A stretch of DNA of 6,389 bases. It comes from an uncultured Bacilli bacterium (lineage in GTDB: Bacteria; Bacillota_I; Bacilli_A; RF39; UBA660). The position numbers and the translations under genes are program-made. This document shows, piece after piece, positions 1 to 5,037 of this stretch; the stretch's first letter is position 1; each line of letters starts with the position of its first letter. The notes under the pieces were generated by a model. The model was not told the origin of the DNA, ran no database searches, and was given only the letters and a program-made list of their open reading frames with translations. The stretch lies in NCBI GenBank assembly GCA_944371545.1, contig CALVXT010000077.1:1-6389 (forward strand). The letters run 5' to 3'.

Positions 1-627
1 TTACTTCCTGAAGGATATGAATTATATGCTTATACAGCTGTTCGTAAAGGTTACTCAGGGACACTTATTTATACAAAAATAAAACCGATATCAGTAACCT
101 ATGGAATTGGGGAAAAAGAATATGATGAAGAAGGAAGAAACATTACTTTAGAATTTGAAAATTTTTATTTAGTAAATTGTTATGTACCAAATGTCAAAAG
201 AACTTTAGAGAGAATGGATTCAAGAATGCATTATGAAGAAATTTTCTTACAATATATAAAAAAATTAGAAAAGAGTAAACCAGTAGTTTTCTGTGGTGAC
301 TTAAATGTTGCTCATGAGGAAATAGATATCAAAAATGCCAAAACAAATATCGGAAATGCTGGATTTACTTACGAAGAAAGAAATAAAATGAGTGAGTTAT
401 TAAATAATGGCTTTATAGATACGTTCAGATATTTTTATCCTGACAAAAGTGATGCCTACACTTGGTGGAGTTATATGAAAGGTGTTCGTGAACGAAATAT
501 TGGCTGGCGCATTGATTATTTTATTGTTTCGAAAAATTTTATAAATCAAGTAGAAGATAGCTTGATATATAAAGATGTTCTTGGAAGTGACCACTGTCCA
601 ATTGGTTTATATATAAAAAATGAATAA
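1..627 (+). CDS. exoA: Exodeoxyribonuclease III, 5'-truncated by window edge
   Basis: The reading frame is open from the first base to the TAA at 625-627 and gives 208 residues; about 40-50 N-terminal residues of a roughly 250-aa protein lie outside the window. The family is the Mg-dependent exonuclease III/AP endonuclease of the endonuclease-exonuclease-phosphatase fold, which cleaves at abasic sites and removes 3' blocking groups in base excision repair in the cytoplasm. Visible hallmarks are KGYSGT near visible residue 28, the catalytic block GDLNVAHEEID near residue 100, GWRIDYF near residue 167, and the C-terminal GSDHCPI with the catalytic Asp-His pair. The downstream ATG at 214 is internal, because conserved sequence continues upstream of it. 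No T-rich terminator hairpin is seen after the stop, so some readthrough into the following retron RNA is possible. Family assignment is secure; the symbol could equally be xth. Confidence 0.96.
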   Translation, partial: LLPEGYELYAYTAVRKGYSGTLIYTKIKPISVTYGIGEKEYDEEGRNITLEFENFYLVNCYVPNVKRTLERMDSRMHYEEIFLQYIKKLEKSKPVVFCGDLNVAHEEIDIKNAKTNIGNAGFTYEERNKMSELLNNGFIDTFRYFYPDKSDAYTWWSYMKGVRERNIGWRIDYFIVSKNFINQVEDSLIYKDVLGSDHCPIGLYIKNE

Positions 628-647
628 TACTTCAAATAAATCAAAAC

Positions 648-676
648 TTGTTTCTCGACAAGAAAAATGCTAATCT
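648..676 (+). promoter_or_regulatory. Possible promoter of the retron RNA (weak)
   Basis: TTGTTT at 648-653, a 17-base spacer, then TAATCT at 671-676 preceded by TGC (an extended -10 form). Initiation about 7 bases downstream would start the transcript close to the a1 repeat at 682, as expected for a retron RNA. The boxes match consensus poorly. An alternative pair is TCGACA at 655-660 with TATACA at 676-681, but its spacer is only 15 and its start would fall inside a1. The call rests mostly on position. Confidence 0.3.
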
Positions 677-681
677 ATACA

Positions 682-690
682 TAAGCAACA
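682..690 (+). repeat. Retron a1 repeat
   Basis: TAAGCAACA is the exact reverse complement of 836-844. In retrons the a1/a2 duplex brings the branching G next to the 3' end of the msd template so that reverse transcription can prime. Neither side extends beyond 9 bp: 681/845 and 691/835 are mismatches. Confidence 0.85.
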
Positions 691-694
691 GCGA

Positions 695-742
695 TAGTTT
701 TTTAAAACTACTTTAACGAGTCGTTAAAGAAGGAAATTTCCT
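695..742 (+). other. msr stem-loops of the retron RNA
   Basis: Three consecutive hairpins can be drawn. SL1 pairs TAGTTT (695-700) with AAACTA (705-710) around a 4-base loop. SL2 pairs CTTTAACG (711-718) with CGTTAAAG (722-729), 8 perfect base pairs around AGT. SL3 pairs AGGA (731-734) with TCCT (739-742) around AATT. In known retrons the msr hairpins are recognised by the cognate RT, and this part stays as RNA in the mature msDNA. Confidence 0.75.
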
Positions 743-752
743 ACATCAAGGA

Positions 753-826
753 ATTAGATTTGTCAAAGGACTACACTACACTACGTGTAGAAGCGCTTAC
801 GCTTTCAGTCCGTTTCCAATTCTAAT
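753..826 (+). other. msd hairpin (template for the retron cDNA)
   Basis: The base of the stem pairs ATTAGA (753-758) with TCTAAT (821-826). It continues TTG (760-762) with CAA (817-819), AAA (765-767) with TTT (813-815), and GGACT (768-772) with AGTCC (807-811), with small mismatches and a bulged G812. The tip forks into two hairpins: CTACAC/GTGTAG (776-781/785-790, loop TAC) and AAGCG/CGCTT (791-795/800-804, loop CTTA). A three-fold ACTAC tandem repeat lies at 770-784. Reverse transcription would start near 835, next to a2, and run back to about 745-750, giving an estimated 80-90 nt cDNA. That extent is inferred. Confidence 0.75.
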
Positions 827-835
827 ATATTTAAG

Positions 836-844
836 TGTTGCTTA
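836..844 (+). repeat. Retron a2 repeat
   Basis: TGTTGCTTA is the exact reverse complement of a1 at 682-690 and marks the 3' end of the msr-msd RNA. It ends three bases before the Shine-Dalgarno sequence of the RT gene. Confidence 0.85.
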
Positions 845-847
845 AAC

Positions 848-854
848 AAGGAGG
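848..854 (+). promoter_or_regulatory. Ribosome binding site of the retron RT
   Basis: AAGGAGG lies 8 bases before the ATG at 863, a near-perfect Shine-Dalgarno that fixes the RT start. Its closeness to a2 means the folded RNA and the ribosome could compete for this region. Confidence 0.85.
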
Positions 855-862
855 TAGTAGAA

Positions 863-1816
863 ATGCAGAAGTATGAAACGAAAGAAGCAAATGAAGCATT
901 TTTATTATCTCTTTCTTTATTTAATGAAAATTTAGATGCCAAAGAATATATAAAAAAGTTATATGCTATAAGTAATCAAATAAAAGACAATTATTTTATA
1001 TTTAAAATACCCAAAAAAAGCGGAGGGACAAGAACAATTTATGCTCCGAATTATACTCTAAAATATATTCAAAAACAAATTTCAGAAAAACTTCTAAAAG
1101 AAAGATATATTTCTAAATATGCTAAAGCATATTATAAAGGGGCAACTTTAAAAGAAAATGCTCTTGTTCATAAAAATAAAGCAGTACTTTTAAAACTAGA
1201 TATAGAAAACTTTTTTGAAAACATTACTTTTTCTCATGTTTATGAGGAAGTGTTTTATATTTATCCTGAAAATGTTCGAGTTTTATTCACTAACCTATGT
1301 TTGTATGATGACTATTTGCCTCAAGGAGCACCCACTTCACCATATATTTCCAATATTATTATGAGGGACTTTGACGAAAAGATAGGAAAGTGGTGTTTAC
1401 AAAAGAAAATTTCTTACACTAGATATTCAGATGATTTAACCTTTTCAGGAGATTTTGAACCAAATGAAGTCATAAAAAAAGTCAAAGAAGAGCTTTTCAA
1501 AAAGCATTTCAAAATAAATAAGAAAAAAATTCATGTGATAAAGAATCATTCACAACAACGAGTAACAGGAGTAGTTGTCAACAAAAAAATTCAAGTTTCA
1601 AAGTCTTATCGTAAAGAAATCAGAAAAGAGATGTATTATATAAAAAAATATGGAATAGAAAGTCACCTTGAAAAAATTCACTCTCAAACAAAACCTCAAA
1701 AATATCTTCAAAGTTTATCTGGAAAAATTTCATATGTTTTGATGATTAATAAAGAAGATAAAGAATTCCAAAGATATAAACAAGAAATAGATAAGATAAA
1801 AAAACAAAAACGATGA
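863..1816 (+). CDS. Retron-type reverse transcriptase
   Basis: This 317-aa RNA-directed DNA polymerase should copy the msd part of the upstream RNA into branched msDNA. Motifs in order: a template-grip segment with SGGTRTIYAP (53-62); the retron-specific X motif NAxxH as NALVH (99-103); motif A LKLDIENFF with catalytic D113; QGAPTSP (154-160); the catalytic box YSDD (188-191) with D190 and D191; and the retron Y-region VTG (234-236, VTGVVVN). The C-terminal thumb is short and lysine-rich, as expected for recognising msr hairpins. No maturase or endonuclease domain is present, which excludes a group II intron RT, and the adjacent msr-msd RNA excludes a DGR or Abi-type RT. Most retron RTs have YADD, so YSDD is a mild variant. 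The length is typical of retron RTs. Start: ATG 863 with a strong Shine-Dalgarno. It is probably co-transcribed with the gene starting 33 bp later. Confidence 0.95.
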   Translation: MQKYETKEANEAFLLSLSLFNENLDAKEYIKKLYAISNQIKDNYFIFKIPKKSGGTRTIYAPNYTLKYIQKQISEKLLKERYISKYAKAYYKGATLKENALVHKNKAVLLKLDIENFFENITFSHVYEEVFYIYPENVRVLFTNLCLYDDYLPQGAPTSPYISNIIMRDFDEKIGKWCLQKKISYTRYSDDLTFSGDFEPNEVIKKVKEELFKKHFKINKKKIHVIKNHSQQRVTGVVVNKKIQVSKSYRKEIRKEMYYIKKYGIESHLEKIHSQTKPQKYLQSLSGKISYVLMINKEDKEFQRYKQEIDKIKKQKR

Positions 1817-1822
1817 TATAAT
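1814..1822 (+). promoter_or_regulatory. Possible extended -10 promoter overlapping the RT stop codon
   Basis: TGATATAAT is a perfect match to the extended -10 form TGnTATAAT, and its first three bases are the RT stop codon. Initiation about 7 bases later (near 1829) would leave room for the GTGAGG ribosome binding site (1839-1844) of the next gene. No recognisable -35 box is present, and in such AT-rich DNA the match could be accidental. Confidence 0.35.
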
Positions 1823-1849
1823 TAAAAAAATATAAGAAGTGAGGACAAA

Positions 1850-2941
1850 ATGGGAAAATTAGAAGAATTAAAACAAAAAATTTTAAAACTAAAAAATAAA
1901 AATAAAACTTTAAGCAAAGATGATACAAAAACAATTCAAGCTCATAAAGATGTTAATGGAGAATTAAAAGATTATTATATCAGTGATTATAAATCGGAAA
2001 GTAAAGCAAAATTTACAAGTGTTGTAAAAATAAAAGAAGACTATGAAAAGCGTATTTTTATCTACCAAGGTGTAGTTTTGGGAGCTAACAATGCGATTGG
2101 AATACTTGAGTCGAATATTCCCCTAGATGAAATGGTGTCAAATTTAGAAGGAAACCTTAAATTTCAAGAAATGTTATCAGAAGAGTATGCTTCTATGGCT
2201 CGAGATACATATTATAAAAAAATTGGAGAAAGTTTAGAATTGCCAGAAAATCATTATACCTATTTTACAAAGCCAACTTTTGCTTTAGGCACGTTTTTGA
2301 GATTAGAAGATGGACATTATACATTTAAAAATGAAATTTCTAACCAAACTGAAGAAATGTTAAAAAAAGAAAGAGAAGAAGCTCATCGTAAAGAAATGCT
2401 AACAAACAAAGACTTTGTTAATCGGGATTTTGGTGGAGGCATGGTTCAAGCGATAGAAGATTGCTGGATGAATCAAGAGAAAAACGGCTTTTCCTTTAAT
2501 GGAATTAATAAAGATGCCTTATATTACCAATATAAACCCTTTTATTCACAGAAAATAGAGGATAAATATGTTTATATTGGTACTGTCCAACTGGGAGAAG
2601 CAACTAGCCAAAAAGAAAGTAAAGTTATTCAAATTATGAATCCATATGTATTTCCTAATGTAGTTTTATGGACTGAAAGAAAAAATTTAATAGAGTACTT
2701 TATGGAAGAAAAATATAACAATTTGAATTTTACTCTTGGAGAAATGCTAACAAACGAATGGATTGAAAATTCAAAAAAAGGATTAAAAGAGCAATCTTAC
2801 ATAGGAGGACTAGTTATTGATGAAAATGGTTTAGTAAAAAACGTAGATACAACACCAGAAGTAGTAAAAGAATTTGTTGAAACTTATTTAGAACAAAAAA
2901 CTCAAACCAAAATCATAGACCTTGCATCGAGAAAAAAATAA
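1850..2941 (+). CDS. Unrecognised protein, candidate retron effector
   Basis: I do not recognise this 363-aa protein. It has no hydrophobic segment long enough for a membrane helix and no signal peptide, so it is probably cytoplasmic. Residues 1-30 are very lysine-rich and helical or coiled-coil-like. A second highly charged helical stretch spans about 162-187 (LKKEREEAHRKEM region). Between and after these it looks like an alpha/beta fold rich in aromatics: HYTYFTKPTFALGTF (135-149), RDFGGGMVQAIEDCW (192-206), YYQYKPFY (225-232), NPYVFPNVVLW (264-274). The glycine triplet at 195-197 is the most distinctive local feature. No Walker, HNH, PD-(D/E)xK, TIR, TOPRIM or protease motif is apparent. 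The ATG has GAGG five bases upstream. It lies 33 bp after the RT and is followed at once by a terminator, so it is probably in the retron transcription unit and is the best candidate for the effector. Alternatively it is an unrelated conserved gene that happens to sit there. Coding is secure; the role is inferred from position only. Confidence 0.85.
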   Translation: MGKLEELKQKILKLKNKNKTLSKDDTKTIQAHKDVNGELKDYYISDYKSESKAKFTSVVKIKEDYEKRIFIYQGVVLGANNAIGILESNIPLDEMVSNLEGNLKFQEMLSEEYASMARDTYYKKIGESLELPENHYTYFTKPTFALGTFLRLEDGHYTFKNEISNQTEEMLKKEREEAHRKEMLTNKDFVNRDFGGGMVQAIEDCWMNQEKNGFSFNGINKDALYYQYKPFYSQKIEDKYVYIGTVQLGEATSQKESKVIQIMNPYVFPNVVLWTERKNLIEYFMEEKYNNLNFTLGEMLTNEWIENSKKGLKEQSYIGGLVIDENGLVKNVDTTPEVVKEFVETYLEQKTQTKIIDLASRKK

Positions 2942-2946
2942 ATTTC

Positions 2947-2967
2947 AAAGCCCTAGCGGCTTTTTTT
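2947..2967 (+). terminator. Intrinsic terminator after the retron cassette
   Basis: AAAGCC (2947-2952) pairs with GGCTTT (2958-2963) around a CTAGC loop, and the T run continues to 2967. It starts six bases after the stop of the 363-aa gene and separates the cassette from prfB. Confidence 0.85.
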
Positions 2968-2973
2968 AATATA

Positions 2974-2982
2974 TGATAAAAT
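2974..2982 (+). promoter_or_regulatory. Probable prfB promoter (extended -10)
   Basis: TGATAAAAT at 2974-2982 fits an extended -10 (TGn plus a 5/6 match to TATAAT). It lies just after the terminator and about 22 bases before the prfB ATG, with the ribosome binding site AAAGGGTG at 2992-2999 in between. No clear -35 is seen, since that position falls in the terminator hairpin. Some promoter is needed here because the preceding unit is terminated. Confidence 0.45.
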
Positions 2983-3004
2983 ATTTTAGAGAAAGGGTGT
3001 ATTT

Positions 3005-4094
3005 ATGACACAAAACGAGCTTATCAACATTTTAAAAAACTATCAAACACGAATTCAAGAATTAGGGAGGTCACTTTGACATTTCTAGGAAGAAAGAAGA
3101 AATAAAAAAGTTAGAAGAAGAGACACTTAAAGAAGATTTTTGGCAAGATATAGAAAAAGCAAACAGGATAAATAAAGAGTTATCTACACTAAAAAAAATT
3201 GTTGAAAAAATTTCAAAAATTGAAACAGAAATACTAGACAACTTAGAATTGATTCCATTATTAAACGAAACAGAACTATCCACAATTGATAAGGAGTTAT
3301 CCACAATTTCTAAAGAGGTAGACGAACTAGAATTAGATACGCTTTTAAATGGACCATATGACAATTTAAATTGTTATTTAGAAATTCATCCTGGAGCTGG
3401 CGGAACCGAATCTTGTGATTGGGCAAGCATGCTTTTTAGGATGTACAAAATGTTCTGCGAAAAAAACGACTTTACCTACGATATAGTTGAAGAACAAGCT
3501 GGTGAAGAAGCAGGAATAAAAAGTGTAACCATGTATATTAAAGGTGAATATGCCTATGGATTTTTAAAAAATGAAAAAGGAGTTCATCGGTTAGTAAGAA
3601 TATCTCCATTTGATTCAGGTGCTAGACGCCATACTTCTTTTGCTTCAGTATCCATCACACCTGAGTATAATACTGAAGTAACGGTAGATATTAAAGAGAG
3701 TGATTTGAAAATTGATGTTTACCACTCAAGCGGCGCAGGCGGACAATCCGTAAATACGTCCAATTCTGCTGTGCGAATTACACACTTACCAACAAAAACG
3801 GTCGTTACTTGTCAAAATGAGCGAAGCCAACTCAAAAACAAAGAACAAGCTATGAAAATTTTGAAAAATAAAATTTATCAAGCTGAAGTAGAAAAAAAAG
3901 AATTAGAACTAAATAAATTAAAAGGAGAAAATGTTGCCATTAATTTTGGAAGTCAAATAAGAAACTACATTTTAGAACCTTATAAATTAGTTAAAGATTT
4001 GCGAAGTAACTATGAAACAAGTAATGTGGATAAAGTTTTAAATGGAGACATTAAAGAAATAATTGAATCTCTTTTAAAAAAGAGGGATGAATAA
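3005..4094 (+). CDS. prfB: Peptide chain release factor 2 (programmed +1 frameshift)
   Basis: RF2 recognises UGA and UAA stop codons in the ribosomal A site and triggers peptide release. The gene is split: the first 24 codons run from ATG 3005 to CTT 3074-3076, followed by an in-frame TGA (3077-3079). A +1 shift continues from GAC at 3078-3080 through 338 more codons to TAA 4092-4094, about 362 residues in total, close to the 365 of E. coli RF2. The second frame shows an N-terminal coiled-coil domain, EIHPGAGGTE, the stop-codon-reading SPF tripeptide (about residues 200-202 of the fused product, RISPFDSGARRHTSF), and the catalytic GGQ loop (about 245-247, SSGAGGQSVNTS). SPF rather than PxT identifies RF2, not RF1. 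It is preceded by AAAGGGTG and overlaps the next gene by one base. The ATG at 3249 is internal and not a real start. Confidence 0.97.
3064..3080 (+). promoter_or_regulatory. RF2 autoregulatory frameshift site
   Basis: AGGGAGG, a Shine-Dalgarno-like stimulator, sits three bases upstream of CTT TGA C, the same arrangement as the classical RF2 site. When RF2 is scarce the ribosome pauses at UGA, the tRNA-Leu slips from CUU to UUU, and synthesis continues in the +1 frame. When RF2 is abundant translation ends after 24 residues. The mechanism is known for the family and the site is read directly here. Confidence 0.95.
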
Positions 4095-4969
4095 TGAAAA
4101 AAAGAATTAAAAAATATTGTACAGTTACATTAGGTATTTTTTTGGTAGCCATAGCTTTTAATCTTTTTTTAGCTCCTTACAATTTTGCATCTAACGGAGT
4201 CAGTGGATTATCTATCATCGTTAAAAGATTTACGGGAATTTCTGAAGGTACATTTATACTAGCGTCAAATATTATTTTGATTGGGATAAGTTATAACTTT
4301 CTTGGTTGGGAAAAAACAAAACATAGCATTATAGGGTCAATTTTATTTCCAATTTTCGTATCAATAACCTCGCCAATTACGAATTTCATAGTCATTGAAA
4401 ACATGGATTTATTAATCATTTCCTTATTAGGAGGTGTAATAAGCGGCGTAGGGTATGGTTTAGTTTATCAAAATGATTACACAACAGGTGGAACAGATAT
4501 TTTAAATCAATTAATGGAAAAGTATTGTAAAGTTCCTATGGGAAAATCAATTATTTATGTAGATGGAATGGTAGTCCTTTTAGGATTTATCACCTTTGGT
4601 TTTACGACGATGTTATATTCAATGATTGTTCTTTTTTTGATTAGTGAACTTTCAAATCGCACTATGCTAAAAATAAATCATAATCAAATATTATTTATTC
4701 AATCAAAAAAAATCGAAGAAATAAAAACGCTTTTAACAAAAGAATTTACATATGATGTAACCTTGTTAAATACAACGGGTGGATATTCTAAAGAAAAAAG
4801 AAAAACTCTTTTTTGTGCTATCTCAAAAAAAGACTATTATATGATTAAAGAAAGCATACTTTTAATAGATAAAAATGCTTTTATCACAGTGGTAACAGCT
4901 TATGAAACTCAAAATGGTAACAAAAGTTTAAAGGCACACATGAAAGAAATTAACACTCAAGAGTCTTAA
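4094..4969 (+). CDS. YitT family membrane protein (DUF161 plus DUF2179)
   Basis: This is a 291-aa integral membrane protein. After a basic N terminus (MKKRIKK) hydrophobic segments lie near residues 9-28, 54-70, 78-97, 105-125 and 153-186 (one or two passes). Family motifs are NGVSGLSII (34-42) and TGGTDIL (131-137). The C-terminal part, about 198-275, is a soluble DUF2179 domain with TLLNTTGGYSKEKRKTLFCAIS. YitT-family proteins are common in Firmicutes in several copies; transport functions have been suggested but the substrate is not settled. The ATG overlaps the prfB stop (TAATG), so translation is coupled and the two share a transcript. A YitT-family gene (yvjA) also lies near prfB in Bacillus subtilis, which suggests a conserved neighbourhood. 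The family is clear; the molecular role is unknown. Confidence 0.92.
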   Translation: MKKRIKKYCTVTLGIFLVAIAFNLFLAPYNFASNGVSGLSIIVKRFTGISEGTFILASNIILIGISYNFLGWEKTKHSIIGSILFPIFVSITSPITNFIVIENMDLLIISLLGGVISGVGYGLVYQNDYTTGGTDILNQLMEKYCKVPMGKSIIYVDGMVVLLGFITFGFTTMLYSMIVLFLISELSNRTMLKINHNQILFIQSKKIEEIKTLLTKEFTYDVTLLNTTGGYSKEKRKTLFCAISKKDYYMIKESILLIDKNAFITVVTAYETQNGNKSLKAHMKEINTQES

Positions 4970-4983
4970 GTGCTAAAAAATAG

Positions 4984-5012
4984 TTGAAAAAAGCGTTTGA
5001 ATTTAGTACAAT
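4984..5012 (+). promoter_or_regulatory. Promoter of tilS
   Basis: TTGAAA (4984-4989), exactly 17 bases, then TACAAT (5007-5012): a good sigma-A type promoter, with 5/6 matches in each box. Transcription would begin near 5019, just ahead of the ribosome binding site at 5028-5032. It lies 15 bases after the yitT stop, and no terminator intervenes, so readthrough from prfB-yitT may also contribute. Confidence 0.7.
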
Positions 5013-5027
5013 AGGATTGATTTCTTT

Positions 5028-5032
5028 AGGAG
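5028..5032 (+). promoter_or_regulatory. Ribosome binding site that fixes the tilS start
   Basis: AGGAG, five bases before ATG 5038. The upstream in-frame TTG at 4984 has no ribosome binding site and coincides with the -35 box, so the shorter 440-aa protein is preferred. Confidence 0.85.
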
Positions 5033-5037
5033 TGATT

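Larger units (their letters stand above)
682..844 (+). ncRNA. Retron msr-msd non-coding RNA
   Basis: This is the template and primer RNA for msDNA synthesis by the adjacent reverse transcriptase. It is bounded by a perfect 9-bp inverted repeat, TAAGCAACA (682-690, a1) and TGTTGCTTA (836-844, a2). Directly after a1 the sequence reads AGCGA (690-694), resembling the AGC context of the branching guanosine in known retrons, so G691 is the probable 2'-5' branch point. Three short hairpins follow (msr, 695-742), then a long imperfect hairpin with a forked tip (msd, 753-826). The layout a1-msr-msd-a2-RT matches the canonical retron order, and the RT start codon is 18 bases after a2. The exact transcript ends and the msd boundary are inferred from folding by eye. 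Confidence 0.88.

Noticed and set aside
647..662. CTTGT/ACAAG inverted repeat between exoA and the retron, as an exoA terminator
   Set aside because: Only 5 bp, and followed by A residues on the + strand. It would suit a minus-strand terminator, but no minus-strand gene is present. It may be part of the promoter region or chance.
863..1816. RT as part of a group II intron or diversity-generating retroelement
   Set aside because: No maturase or endonuclease domain, no intron RNA domains around it, and no template/variable repeat pair was seen; the NAxxH and VTG motifs and the msr-msd RNA fit a retron.
3180..3305. Three DnaA-box-like nonamers in prfB: TTATCTACA (3180), CTATCCACA (3276) and TTATCCACA (3297)
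   Set aside because: All three encode the same Leu-Ser-Thr within repeated ELST(I/L) peptides of the RF2 coiled-coil domain. There is no AT-rich unwinding region or intergenic context, so protein sequence explains them better than an origin or a DnaA regulatory cluster.
3071..3364. 97-aa minus-strand reading frame rich in serine
   Set aside because: It lies antisense to prfB and mirrors its lysine/glutamate-rich coiled coil; it has no ribosome binding site or recognisable domain. The other minus-strand frames at 400-594, 1746-1934 and 4950-5150 are rejected for the same kind of reason.
4954..4972. Hairpin CACTCAAG/CTTAAGTG around the yitT stop codon, as a terminator
   Set aside because: One mismatch in an 8-bp stem, and it is followed by CTAAAAAATAG with no T run on either strand, so it is unlikely to terminate transcription.
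4984..5037. TTG start for tilS giving 18 extra residues
   Set aside because: No ribosome binding site precedes it, the extension overlaps the TTGAAA-17-TACAAT promoter, and ATG 5038 has AGGAG at ideal spacing.
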